Part shown: positions 11,656 through 22,345 of the stretch, piece after piece
How positions within the stretch are numbered: the stretch's first letter is position 1
Layout: the number at the start of each line of letters is the position of its first letter
Origin: Emiliania huxleyi CCMP1516
Lineage: Eukaryota > Haptophyta > Isochrysidales > Noelaerhabdaceae
Assembly: GCF_000372725.1 (NCBI RefSeq)
Contig: NW_005198244.1
Coordinates: forward strand, 710,578 to 774,577
DNA: 64,000 nt
Reading direction: 5' to 3'
Notes under the pieces: model-generated
Databases searched by the model: none
What the model saw: only the letters and a program-made list of their open reading frames with translations
What the model was told of the DNA's origin: nothing
Made by a program: the position numbers and the translations under genes

Positions 11656-11910
11656 CGGGTCGAGGGGCGGGGGGGGGGGGGGGGGTAGAGGGGGCGCGGG
11701 GCGTGAGCGAGAGGGGGAGAGCCAACCGGCAATATCGAACAGTATATACCAATGGCAAACGGGGCCTTCCAGCACGACTTTTGTGGAGATCAGAGAGCAC
11801 ACTTTTTGCTTGGAAAATGTGTTTTCAAAGCACAAATGCGCCAAAAAATCTCGGGGCCTACGCGGCCCCGAACCCCGGCGCTGGGGCTCGTCGCTAGCGC
11901 TCCTCGATTT

Positions 11911-11952
11911 TGAAATGTCTGCCAGTCGCCTAACCTGATCTCAGAATCACTC
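11911..11952 (-). repeat. Right terminal inverted repeat of the element
   Basis: Blocks 11930-11952 and 11911-11923 are exact inverted copies of the left-end blocks. The sequence just outside (CTCAGCAC) has no match to the left flank, so no target duplication is visible. Confidence 0.8.
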
Positions 11953-12073
11953 CTCAGCACGGTGCCAAGGGCACAAACAAGGGCACAACTCAAACAACAG
12001 ACAACAGGAAGTGACATGTGAGGCTAGAGCAGCATGCTCCACCTCTAGCAATCTCACCGGCCTGCGAGGCACG

Positions 12074-12140
12074 GACAAGGCGCTCCTCCGCAAGAGCTAA
12101 ACCGCGCCGCCGAGAGTGCGATCTCTTCACACGCGCCGCC
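12074..12140 (-). repeat. 67-bp shared segment, copy A
   Basis: Matches 16993-17059 with one mismatch in 67 bp, in the same orientation, while flanks are unrelated. It lies about 150 bp downstream of the stop of the minus-strand ankyrin-RING gene, so it may be a 3'-UTR module. Confidence 0.75.
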
Positions 12141-12285
12141 GGTGTTGAATGAACAGATGATTCTTTCATGAATTGCCTGATAATTTGCAAGATTGTGATT
12201 AACTCCCTCTCTCCACCCTGCAGCACACCCTGCACCCTCCCATCGGATGGGTTCCACGCGCCCCCATCCCCGGTCCCCGCGCTGA

Positions 12286-14399
12286 TCACACAGGGCGCGG
12301 GGCGAGCCACATCATCACTGGCTCGCGGCAATAAGGACACTCTTGCATCAGCTCGGAGCATGGACCGCAGACGCACAAGTGGCTGCACGGCACCGCGAGG
12401 TGAGACTTCGGCCGCTCGAAGCATATGATGCACGACGTCTCGCCTCCCATGGTGGACTCTGGGGCAGCCGGCCGCCCCGTGTCGAGGCCGGCGTCGGCTA
12501 GTGAGACGGCAGCAAGCGGCTCAGTGACTGGCAGAGGCTGCTCCGCCGCCTCTCCCGCCTCCGGCCCGATCAAGCGCTCGATGGCGCCGACCCGCTCCTC
12601 GAAGCTGCCCTCGGTCGCCGCGCCGAGGCTCGCCTCCAACCGATCGACACGCCGCTGCAAGTCCCCGCCGCCGCCGGTCGACTCGCTGCTCGCCGCCTCC
12701 TCGCACCGCGACACCCGACGCGCCAACGCCTCCTCCGCATCCACCGCTGACCGGCGCAGCGCCTCTGCCAGCTCCGCATCCTCGCGCAGCGCCGCCCGCT
12801 CTGCCGCACTCGCTAGCTCTGCCGCCTCGCGCTCCGCCCGCCTCGCCGCCTCCTGCTCAGCAGCCAGCTGCGCCGCCCTCTCCTCCTGCTCGCGAAGCTC
12901 GGCCGCAGCCTTCGCCCTCCGCTCCTCCTCGAGCGTGCAGGCAGACGGCGCCTTCTTGGCCTCCTTCTTCTTCGCCTTAGCCGCCTTCTTGGCCGCCGTT
13001 GCCTCCGCCGCCTTTGCGCGCTGCCTCGCCTTCTCCTCCTCCGCCCTCTTGTCCGCAGCCTCCTTCTCGCGCCGCACCGCCTCTGCCTGAGCGGCTTTGC
13101 GCGCCGCCGCGGCCGCCCGCTGCTCCTCTCGCTGCGCCTCCTCCGCCGCAAGCCTCTCCGCCTCCCTCGCCCGCAGCACCTCCTCTGCTGCCGCGCGCTC
13201 AGCGGCTAGCTTCGCCTCCGCCTCCGCCGCAATCGCTCGCCTCTGCTCCTCCAGCGCCGCCGCGTCCGCCACCCGGCGCGCCTCGTCCGCCGCTCGCTCT
13301 GCTTCGCGCTGCCGTGCCGCCCGCTCCCGCTCTCGCGCCGCCGCCTCCTCCTCCCGCTCGCGCTGCTCGCGCCGCCCCTTGGCCTCGAGCGCCTTCTCTG
13401 CCGCCTCCGCCTCCCTCAGCGCCGCTGCGTGCTCTGTGAGAGCGCGCACGCACCCGGCGTGGTCCGTTTCAGGAGCACTGGCGGCGTCGGCAGTAGCTAG
13501 CACCTTGGCCACCTCCTCCTTGGCGAACTTGGCGATCTGCAGCGCGGACCTGCCGTCTGCAGAGCGAGCTTTTGCATCTGCGCCAGCCCGAAGCAGGCGG
13601 AGCACGACGGCGGGGCAGCCACTGCAGGCGGCGCTCATCAGGGCGGTCCAGCCTCTGCCGGAGTACATCAGCGGGGTGACGCCGTCCTTGTTCCGCAGGT
13701 TGACCTCAGCGCCGTGCTGCAGCAGCAGCTCGACCACCCGCTCGTGGCCGTGGGCGGCGGCGGCCATCAGCGCGGTGCCGCAATCGCTGTCCTGCTTGTT
13801 GACCTCAGCGCCGTGCTGCAGCAGCAGGTCAGCCACCCGCTCGTGGCCATAGCGGGCGGCGCTCATCAGCGCGGTGCGGCCGTTGCTCTGCAGGTTGATC
13901 TCCGCACCGTGCCGAATCAGCAGCTCGACCACCCGCTCGTGGCCGTTGTTGGCGGCGCCCATCAGCGCGGTGCCGCCGTCGCTCCTCTGCAGGTTGACCT
14001 CTGCGCCGCGCCGTATCAGCAGCTCGACCACCCGCTCGTGGCCTTCCTGGGCGGCGCCCATCGTGCGGTGCCGCCGTAGCTGTCCTGCTTGTTGATCTCC
14101 GCGCCGCGCTCCAACAGCATGACGACCACTCGCTCGTGGCCGTTGAGGGCGGATAGCACCAGCGCGGTGTGGCCATTGCAGTCCTGCTTGCTGACCTCAG
14201 CGCCGCGCTGAAGCAGCAGCTCGACCACCCGCTCGTTGCCGCAGCGGGCGGCGACCATCAGCAGCGTGATGCCACTCACGCCGTCTCTCTCGCACGTCGC
14301 GTCGGCCCGCCCGCCGCCCTCGAGCCACGCCAGCACCACCTCTTCCTCGCCTCGCTCAGCCGCTAGCACGGCCGCGTCGGGGGCTGCCACACGCATCAT
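12286..14399 (-). CDS. Ankyrin-coiled-coil-RING protein with one frame break
   Basis: A likely E3 ubiquitin ligase. The N-terminal third holds about eight ankyrin repeats of the pattern HERVVELLL..GAEVN....G.TALM. A long Ala/Glu/Arg/Lys coiled coil follows (about 330 residues), then a C-terminal C3HC4 RING: CIICFE, then CSHLCVC..C, then CPYC. Such RING-last proteins recruit E2 enzymes, with the ankyrins binding substrate. The ATG pair at 14399 is the likely start. One base is missing near 14061-14066 compared with the near-identical repeats beside it (CATCGTGCGG against CATCAGCGCGG), which splits the frame between the second and third repeats. It may be a sequencing slip in a repeat, or the gene may be decaying. 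The rest is intact and intronless. Confidence 0.75.
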
Positions 14400-15071
14400 G
14401 TGTTGGGAGTTCCCGCCAGAAAACACTTTCCTCCAGGCGCGATGTACAAAGAAGAAAAATCTTCCTCGCCAGTGCCACTGCGGAAGGCCCGCTCTCCGCG
14501 TCGTCCGCCTCCGGGAGCGGAGGGCACTGCGGGCTCAATCTTGAAAATGACACGCACGCGATGCCCAGCATGACGACTTGCTCGCACCTACACATACTGT
14601 GAATGTATTCAATCAATGGGGTGAATATCCCATTAATTTCAATCAATAACTGAATGACAATGTGAACCGTCAGTCATTTAATAATGAACAATCATCTTCA
14701 ACTCAAGTGCACCTCATGCTTGCTTTGCTTGGGATTTGGCGAGTCAGAGCGTCTCTCGACAGCCAAAGAATATGTTCCGTGAGGACCTCTCCTCTCCGTG
14801 AGGACCTCTCCGTGAGGACCTCTCCCTCCGTGAGGACCTTCTGCGTGAGGACCCACCTCTTGTCCTGCTCTTGTCACTGTGTGGCTGCCCCGACCTCCAG
14901 CCACTACCACCGTGCTCAGACCGAGGGTCAGCCGACGATAGACGATCGTGGCTCCTTCCCTCGTGCTCCTCCACTCCCAACTCCCATCCCCGTGCGCCTC
15001 AGTCCGACCTCGGTGTGGTGGAGCCATCATCCCCAGTGCCCGATACGTCGTCCCGCGCCAAGCAAAGTCCG
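14400..15071. other. AT-richer intergenic region with a short tandem repeat
   Basis: 14590-14710 is clearly AT-rich for this window and holds the short inverted pair GAATGAC / GTCAGTCATT. From 14779 to 14856 the motif CGTGAGGACCTCTC recurs about five times with variation. It lies between divergent genes, so promoters are likely here. Confidence 0.45.
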
Positions 15072-15665
15072 ATGCTCCACAGCCGGTGGCAATCAAAGTG
15101 GCTAGAACCGGATCAGCACGGCGAGCACTATCTCTACCAACAGCTCGTGCTCAAGACGTCTTTCCGCGACTCCACCCCCAGCAGCTTCATCTCTGACTCC
15201 AACATCACCGGTACGATGTTCGAGGAGCTATCAGTCAGAGGCATTCTCCGCGAGGGAGGCCTCGCACAGCTCCTGGAGGAGGATGCAAAGGCGCGATTGC
15301 GCAACACGGAGCAGCGCGAGGCGATGCGTGAGCGACTCAAGAATCACGAGGCGGTGATGGCCGCTGTCAACGAAGGCGACGTCGATGCTGTACACGGCGC
15401 CGCTGCACGCGGCGCCGGCGACGACACCATGACCGAAGAGGATCTGCGTCGCCTGCGCAACGACATCGAGAGCCAGAGGACGGGCAGAAGCAGCACCGTG
15501 TGCGTCGCATTGCCTGCGCTCGACTCAGGAGCGTCGGTGTCGAGCGGCTGCGACACCAGGGCGCCGTCGCGGAGACGCTTGTCTCCAAGCGGTGGGTCGC
15601 GCGTGAGAGACTTTGGTTGTGCGCCGTCGGATCGAGCGGCAGTGACGTCGTCGCGGCACCGATGA
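15072..15665 (+). CDS. Hypothetical protein, weakly supported
   Basis: From the first in-frame ATG this frame gives 197 residues. The middle (after M-F-E-E-L-S-V-R) has helix-prone, charged composition typical of real coding sequence; the last 60 residues look like non-coding read-through, so an intron or a different 3' end is likely. No family recognised. A G-run of 15-17 bases near 15918 lies between this and the next gene. Confidence 0.35.
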   Translation: MLHSRWQSKWLEPDQHGEHYLYQQLVLKTSFRDSTPSSFISDSNITGTMFEELSVRGILREGGLAQLLEEDAKARLRNTEQREAMRERLKNHEAVMAAVNEGDVDAVHGAAARGAGDDTMTEEDLRRLRNDIESQRTGRSSTVCVALPALDSGASVSSGCDTRAPSRRRLSPSGGSRVRDFGCAPSDRAAVTSSRHR

Positions 15666-15962
15666 ACGCGTTCGGGTGGGCGAGTCGGCCCTCTGGTCTC
15701 TCCGTGTCGTCATCGCTTTCGCTGTCGGACGGCTGCGTCATGTTTGGCATCGAGGAATCGATCTCGCGATGAAGGCACGTTAACGTCTTTCGGACGATGG
15801 GGTTGCCCGTCTGCTCGTCCATGAGGCGGTGCAGCGCCTCTCGTTGCACCGCACGCGAGCCGCGGGAGTAGTCGCCGCCCGTGCGAGCCCGAGTCACGGG
15901 AAGTGGAACAAAAAGATTTGGGGGGGGGGGGGGTAGGCTTCAAGTGTGGCAGCCAGGACTTC

Positions 15963-16866
15963 ATGGTCGCGCTGCGCCGTGATCGCGATCGCCTGTGTTT
16001 GTGGATGTTCCTTGTGGTGCACTGCTTCTGCAGCGGTCTCGACAGCCCGGAGGGCACTCTCTGTCGGCTGCATTCGGCACAACGGCTGATCTATGTGGGC
16101 AGCGACAAAAACAGGCACCTCTACGATGATACCGATGATGGCCCAGCTCGCGAAGGAGCTGGGCTTGTATCAAAACAAGGGCGCTAAAAGTGCTCTTGGA
16201 GATGCAGCACTCGAGAATCAAACCTGAAGGGCTCTTTCTCTGCCATGATTCTTTCGGTCTGAAGTTCAACCAGCTGACGGACGCCGTTCTGCCGGGGGCT
16301 GCAAAGATCGCCACAGTCCAAGAGCCTTTCCATCACGCGGTGTCCACCTGGTATCAATGGCAACATGGTCGCGACCTCGATGACCACCTCCTTCAGTGGT
16401 GTGCTTCTGGGAGTGTGCAAGTCAACGCACTTATGCGCAAACCAGGGCAAACGATGCAGGAGGTTGCGGATGAGTACGATGCTTTGATGCCAACGCCTTA
16501 CCTCCATTCTGCGCTGGCATATGCGGTTGGGTCATAGGTCGCTGCTGGCCACCCGTGAAACTCTACATCCAGAAAGCAACGAACCAGAACGTACGTACAC
16601 CGTTCGTCGGAGTTTTCCTACGATAGCCTCCCTCAGTGGCAGAACGCAACGCTTCGGTCGCTCATTGCCCGCAGGTGTGCGGAGGATGTTGCACTCTTTG
16701 AGCAGGCAAACTCGTCCTTTCATCGCAACAAGGTAATCGCACAAAGAAAAAATGATCATGCCCCATGCTGCCGCAGCGTACCTCAGCGATGCTTCATCAG
16801 ATATTCGACAAATACAGCTCGCACACCAGAACAGACATGCAGCGCGGGCGCGGCACTTACCACATA
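15963..16866 (+). CDS. Sulfotransferase-like gene, exon structure unresolved
   Basis: Three pieces in different frames look coding. 15963 starts M-V-A-L-R-R and runs into a hydrophobic signal-anchor-like stretch. 16190-16537 holds F-N-Q-L-T-D-A-V-L-P-G..KIATVQEPFHHAVS.WYQW, which resembles the 3'-phosphosulfate-binding region of carbohydrate sulfotransferases, although the usual Arg before Glu/Asp-Pro reads Gln. 16605-16866 holds CAEDVALFEQANSSFHRN, like the C-terminal segment of that family. The intervening splice sites are not clear and a decayed gene cannot be excluded. It would act in the Golgi on glycans. It is not closely similar to the sulfotransferase at 43.8 kb. Confidence 0.35.
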
Positions 16867-16992
16867 GACGCATGCGACAAACGACAAAACGAACACGACA
16901 AAACATCAGGAGTACGCACACCGACCGAAGTCAAGCTAATCACGTAGTCACACCCACATCATTCTCGCTGACGAGATCATTTGGTACAGACA

Positions 16993-17059
16993 GACAAGGT
17001 GCTCCTCCGCAAGAGCTAAACCGCGCCGCCGAGAGTGCGATCTCTTCACACGCGCCGCC
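16993..17059 (-). repeat. 67-bp shared segment, copy B
   Basis: Copy of 12074-12140 with a single C/T difference. It begins 21 bp beyond the inferred stop of the minus-strand ankyrin gene at 17081, again in the 3'-UTR position. Confidence 0.75.
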
Positions 17060-17080
17060 CAGCGGCGCCCTTGGCAAGCA

Positions 17081-19725
17081 TCACTCCGCGCAGCCTTCTT
17101 CCTCATTCTCCTTCGCGAGCAGCCGCGCCGCGAGCACCGCCGCCTGCGGCGGCGGCGGCTTGCAGCACCCCGCGCCGCCGCCCTCCGCCTCGCCCTCCCC
17201 AGTGGCGGCGGCGGCGGCGGCGCGCACCTCGCCCGCAGTGCGCAGCCCCGCAGCGACGAAGGCGACGGCCGCCGACCGCGCCTCTCTCTGCGGTAGCGAC
17301 GGGAGGGTCGCCCGCAACCTGTTCGGTGAAAGCACCACGGTCACACCAAGGTCCAGGGTGCGAAGCCTGTCTCGGTGGAGTGTGCTCGGTGCGCTCGCGT
17401 GGATGCGCGGCGTGCGAGTGTGCAGGGCCTCTGGGGCGCGAGGAGGAGGCGCAGCCGAGTGTCTGTCTCCCCGAGCGCCGGTCGGGTGCGCGTGCTCCGC
17501 ATCTAGGGCCACGAGCCAAGCGGAGAGGTCTCGCACGCGCGCGAGGTCGTCCGCCGGCTCGTCGTCGAGTGCGATGACGTGGTCTGCCACAAGGTCGAGC
17601 GTGCCGACCCGCACGCCCACCGGCCGCCCGAAGGCAGGCTTGCTCGCGAGCGCCTTGCTCAGCGCGCAAGTGAGGCCGCCTAGCGTACCCATGCGCGCAA
17701 GTGAGGGGCTCGAGAGCGGTCTCTTGCACCGCCATCCCGCACCCCTCTTCAAGGCGCATGGTGCAACTGAACTCAGCCAGATACGTCGGGAGTGCTTGCT
17801 GGAACACCCGGGCCGTAGTTCGCATCTAGGCGTCCCCGCCCTCCGCCGCGGCGGCCGCCGCCTCTCTCCCGTCCACCACCGCCGTCGGGGCGGCGCGGGA
17901 GGAGGAGCGGCGCGAGACGCCGCGGACAAGCCGCGCGACGGGGCTGCCACGTGGCCGCGGCCGGACGAGAAACTGCGCGCCTGGGTCGTGGAGAGAGGGC
18001 GTGAGGACAGGTCTCGCGCAGTGTGCCCAGAGTGAGACGAACTCGGGCTACTCCTACACAGCGACAGCAGCCCCGAGGACAGCTGAAGGCGTGTCGTCTC
18101 GATGCCAGCCGGAGTACGGGACTGTGCTCCGCATCTGGGGGCTCGAGATGTGGGGAGATGTGGGGAGATGTGGGTCTGTGCTCCGCATCTGGGGGCTCGA
18201 GATGTGGGGAGATGTGGGGAGATGTGGGTCTGTGCTCCGCATCTGGGGGCTCGAGATGTGGGGAGATGTGGGGAGATGTGGGTCTGTGCTCCGCATCTAC
18301 GGGTTGTGTGCCGGGCTCGAGCGTCGTCGGGACGCGGACCTCGTACGTCCCTCCGTCCTGTAGGTAGCAGTTAATTAGCAGTTAGTTAGCAGTTAATATT
18401 ACCTCGTACGTCCCTCCGTCCTTGGAGCACGGGGGCGTGGGGGGGTGGGGCGGAGGAGCTGAGGGCGGGGGGGACACGGCATCGAGTGGTTCCCACCGAA
18501 TGAAGGGCTGGAGACGGCGGGGGTGCGTGCCCTCGCGACTAGCTCGCGTACATCTCGACTAGCTCCGAGGACAGGGGTCGAGTTGTGCACGCCGCATCTA
18601 ACGCCTCCGTCCTTGTACGCGACCAGCAGCCGCTCCCCCGGCCGCGCGTTGGGCGGCGCCTGCAGGAAGGCTCCGAGACAGTTCCGAGAAGGCTCCGAGA
18701 AGGCGAGGCCGCGTGTTGGGAGGAGCCGTCATCAGCAGCGTCTGCTCGCTGTCCTGCGACACGGGATCGCCCTCGCCGGCGCAGCCCTCGCCGGCCGCAT
18801 CGCCGCCGCTCCCCGCCGCCGCCTCAGCCACCGCCTCAGCCGCCGCCTCCTCCACCGCCGCCTCCTCTGCCGCCGCCGCCGCCTCCGCCGACTCTGCCGC
18901 CGCCCCCACCGAGACCGCCTCCATCGCCACCGCGTCGGTGGGCGAGGAGGGCGCCACGCCTTGCAGGAGCGGGAAGCCGAGTGCGATGCGGCCGCCCCCC
19001 GCCGCGGTGAGCAGCTCTTGCATTGCCTGCACGCCGGAAACCACTCGTTCTTAAGACCATTCTCAACCACCGGGCGGAGGCGGCGGGCGGAGGCGGCGGG
19101 CAGAGGCGAGGGGCGGAGGAGGAGAGGGCTGGGAGGCGAGGAGGGCTGGGAGGCGGCGGTGCGAGCCTCGCGCAGCGGGAGGTCGGCCAGGCCGCGGCGG
19201 CAGAAGCTCATCTCGAAGGGTGTGCGGCCGTACCAGTTCTCGGCTTTTGCATTGGCGCCCGCCTAAGATAGGGTCGGAGAAGGGCTCCCGGCAAGGGGGG
19301 CCACGCCGGCTGTCGGCCGTTTGCGCCCGCACCTCGAGCAGCAAAAAGGCAATTAGCGCGTGGCCGTTGAGGATTGCGACGTGCAGCGGCCGATTGTTGT
19401 CCATACCCGACTCGCCCAGCTCGACGGAAGCTCCCGCTGCGAGGAGTGCACGCACGCAGTCGATGTGCCCCCGCTCGCACGCGAGCCAGAGCGCTGTGCG
19501 GCCGTAGTTGCCGCGGGTGTCCACGCGTGGCGAGCCAGCGCGCAGGCGCTCGTGCAGAATCTGGAGGTCGCCCGACGCGGCGGCCGCGAAAAAGATGGTG
19601 CGGTGGAACCGCCGCTGGTCAGCCGTGTAGAGCAGGCGTCGAAGCTGCTTGAAGTCGCTGACGCCGCCAAAGGTGCTTGGTAGAGCTTTCGCAGATCTCG
19701 CCGACGCCATGGCAGTGTTTGCCAT
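17081..19725 (-). CDS. Ankyrin repeat protein, multi-exon
   Basis: The start M-A-N-T-A-M is at 19725. Exons placed: 19725-19327, 19262-19167, 19026-18727, 18659-18612, then an exon from 18357 (D-G-G-T-Y-E-V-R-V-P). Introns 19263-19326, 19027-19166 and 18660-18726 begin GC; 18358-18611 begins GA; all end AG and keep frame. Ankyrin repeats are clear in exons 1-2 (YGRTALWLACERGHIDCV, then NWYGRTPFEM). Exon 3 is Ala/Glu-rich. The 3' exons (18.3-17.08 kb) are less certain; they include a GTLDLVADHVIALDDEP stretch and a frame ending at 17081. A 54-bp minisatellite lies within the gene. It is divergent from the ferric reductase gene, with 148 bp between start codons. Confidence 0.65.
18122..18298. 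repeat. 54-bp minisatellite, three copies plus a part
   Basis: Units start at 18122, 18176 and 18230, each beginning CTGTGCTCCGCATCTGGGGG, with a partial fourth from 18284. Copies are essentially identical. It sits inside the ankyrin gene, probably in an intron, and itself contains the smaller repeat GAGATGTGGG. Confidence 0.9.
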
Positions 19726-19873
19726 GTACGACAGCGAACCAGATGCGCGGCCAACAAGGTGCGACAAATGGAGAAGGGGGGGCTGGACGGCATCCGACGA
19801 CCCGTTTTTCTTCTTCTTGTGTGGTGCCCGTCGTGTGCTCGTACTGTCACGCTCGTTGCTGCTCTCGTGCACC
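19726..19873. promoter_or_regulatory. Probable bidirectional promoter
   Basis: Only 148 bp separate the ATG of the minus-strand ankyrin gene (19725) from the ATG of the plus-strand reductase gene (19874). Both 5'-UTRs and promoters must share this space. No TATA-like element is evident. Confidence 0.45.
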
Positions 19874-22345
19874 ATGCTGCTCCAGACGGCGCTCGACTCG
19901 TTGTTTGTCCGACGGGGCGCTCACTCTCCGCGGCCACTCCCTCTGCTGCAGGGCGCGGCGCTCCTCGTGTTTGCCTACCTGTGCACCGGAGAGCTCCTCC
20001 CACTTCCCGTCCTCCGGGCGAGCAAGGTGCTGCAGGGCTGGGCGGTGCAGCAGGTGCTCCTGATCGCAGCGCTCTCCTGCTTGGCCGTGCTCGCCGGCGC
20101 CAGCGCCGGCGTCGGTCGCGGCTGCCCGCCGCTGCCGGCCGCGTGTGTGCTGGCCGCGCTGAACACCGCTCCCATCGCGGCTGCGGTCGCTGCGCTGCAC
20201 TTGACGATGTCCGACAACTGCCCCGTGGCGCCTGGCCGGCCGTGCGACATGCCGTCCATCCTCGCCGACGTGGTCGGCCTCACCTCCGCGCGGCTGGCCC
20301 GGCTCGACCTCGGCGTCTGCCTGCTGCTCGCCGCCCGTGGAGAGGCGGCCGTGCTGCACGCCACCGGGGGGCATCTGGGATACTCGGAGGTTTGGCCGCC
20401 CGCTCCACCCGCCTCGGACCCGAGCATCTTGGACCCTGATACACCATGGCCCCTCTCCAGCAGCACCCTCGTGCGGCACACCACCCCTCTCCAGCAGCAC
20501 CACCCTCGGGCGGCACACCACCCCTCCTCCCCTCTCCAGCAGCACCACCCTCGGCACACCGCCCCTCCTCCCCTCTCCAGCCTGGCCGCTCGCCTCCCTG
20601 CCCTCTCCCTGGCCCCGCCGCTCCTGAACGCTCGCCTCCCTCCCGACCCACAGGCGCAGCCGCTCCACCGCGCCGCGGGGTGGTGGTGCGCGGGGCAGTC
20701 CGCCCTGCACTCGCTCGCCTACTTCTTCTTCTACCTGCGCGCCGGCGGCGCCGCCTCCCTCTGGCAAGCCTGCTTCCCCGCGCCCTTGCCCGACGGCTCG
20801 CTCAACCGGCTCGGGCTCGTCAACTTCATGGGGGTGGTCGCCATCGCGGTGTGCGGGCCGCTGGCGCTCTCCGCGCTGCCCCTGGTGCGGCGGCGCTGCT
20901 ACCACGCCTTCCAGCGCCTGCACATGCCCGTCGCCCTCCTCTTCGTGACCTGCTGCGCGCTGCACGACCTCGCAATCCTCACCTTCGCGGTGCCGGGCAT
21001 CGCATTCTGGTACGTAGAGTGGCGTGGGCGTGGCGGCCGAAAGGGCGTGCTGGGCTGCTCGCTGCGGCGGTTCACCGCCACGGCGCGTCTGCTGCCCGGC
21101 ACGTCGGGACCGTGGGCAGAGCTCACGATCCATTGCGGCGGCGCGGCGCTGGGCCACGACGCGGCACCGCGCGGCGAGTGGGTGTCGCTGCGGGCGCCCG
21201 CTCGGCAGTGGCTGCTGGCGTCCGATCAGTGACTCTTCACTGACCAGTCGCCCCCACTCGTTCATCAGGCGCTCCCACTCGGCACTGAGTGGCACCCGCT
21301 CTCGGTGACCAGCGCCGGCGGTCGCGCGGCGGGGCTCTCCGCCCTCGTCTCCGCGCGGGGGGGCGACTGGACAAAGGCGCTCGTCCACCTTTGCGCGACG
21401 ACGGGCAGCTTTGAGGTTGAGCTCGCGGGGCCCTTCCCCTTCGGCGGCGGCCCCTGGTCCCTGAGCGGCGGCGGCGGCGGAGGTGAGCCCGCGCTGCTGC
21501 TGCTGGCGGGAGGCACGGGGGTCACCGGCTGGCTGCCGGCGCTCGCCGCCGCGGCTAGCGAGGGCCGGCCGTGCCGCTTGGTCTGGTGCGTGCAGAACGA
21601 GGCCGACTACCACGCGCTCGCCGACCGGCTGCCGCGCAACGGCGGCGTCGAGGTGACTGTCTACATCACTCGTGCCGCGGCCGCGGCCGCGGTGGAAGCG
21701 GGGCGCGGCGGAGGCGGCATCGCCAGGTCTGGCGGCGACGAGCGAGCGTGGGGCTCGACGCGCGCAGCGCACTCCTCCGCAGGCTCGTTGGTGTCGGCGT
21801 CGCTCGCGGCGACGCTCGTGGGACTGGCTGCGGGGCAGTGGGGGTGGGCGTACGTGGCGGAGGCGCTGGAGCTCCCTCTCGACGCTGGCTGGCTGCACCA
21901 CAGCCTGGTTGGCTACACGCTGTCGCGGCGGTGCCTGCCCGTCCTCCTCATCGTTGCGTCCATCGCCGCGACGACGGCGGTCTGCAGCCGCGCCTTTGGA
22001 TTCGCGGCGGGGCGCTGTCAGCCTTGCGACCTAGAGCTGGCTCCCGTCAGCCCACGCCGCCACGACCCCCTCCTGGCGGCGTCGCGACAGCGGCAGCGGG
22101 GCGGCTTCGCTCCCGCCGGCGGGCCGGCGGGCGACGAGGCGGGCCAGCGTGTCTGCGCCGGGCGGCCGGACTTCGATGCACTGGTGCGCGCTGCTGCGGC
22201 GGGGCTCGAGGCGAAGCGGCTTGTGGTTGCAGCTTGCGGGCCGGCGAGCATGGTGGAGGGCGCTCGCAGCGCGGTGGCGAAGATCCGAGCGGAGTGCCGC
22301 GGCGAGGTGCGCTTTGAGTTCTCAGGGGGCGACTCGAGGTGGTGA
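19874..22345 (+). CDS. Ferric reductase / NADPH oxidase-type membrane flavocytochrome
   Basis: Three exons (19874-20389, 20654-21193, 21269-22345) join to 710 codons with frame kept. The first intron begins GT, the second GC. The protein has an N-terminal set of hydrophobic helices. Two His pairs with 13 residues between (LHRA...ALHS and RLHM...ALHD) fit the bis-heme ligands. A flavin motif EWHPLSVTSA follows, then a nucleotide motif LLLAGGTGVTG, and near the C-terminus VVAACGPASM. This is the layout of the FRE/NOX superfamily, which passes electrons from NADPH through FAD and two hemes across the membrane to ferric iron or oxygen. Unusually, two or three extra hydrophobic segments sit between the flavin-binding and final nucleotide-binding motifs (about 21780-21990). 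The first intron (264 bp) is made of degenerate CTCCAGCAGCACC repeats. Confidence 0.85.

Larger units (their letters stand above)
6903..11952. mobile_element. 5-kb DNA transposon-like element with terminal inverted repeats
   Basis: The ends carry inverted repeats: 6903-6925 is the exact reverse complement of 11930-11952 (23 bp, beginning GAGTGATTCTGAGATC). A second inner block, GGCAGACATTTCA at 6942-6954, matches 11911-11923 inverted. Between them lie two plus-strand ORFs covering most of the interior (7260-8615 and 8536-11655). I see no clear target-site duplication, so the true outer ends could differ by a few bases. The superfamily is unknown: no DDE triad is evident by eye in the larger protein, which instead has two Cys clusters. 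The coding frames look intact, so the insertion may be young. Confidence 0.7.

Noticed and set aside
6903-11952. Polinton or virus-like origin of the element
   Set aside because: Only 5 kb long, short inverted repeats, and no capsid, polymerase or integrase features seen; treated as a plain DNA element.
12999-13852. Pro/Ala/Ser-rich plus-strand frames in the ankyrin-RING gene
   Set aside because: Mirror images of the Ala/Glu/Arg coiled coil on the minus strand.
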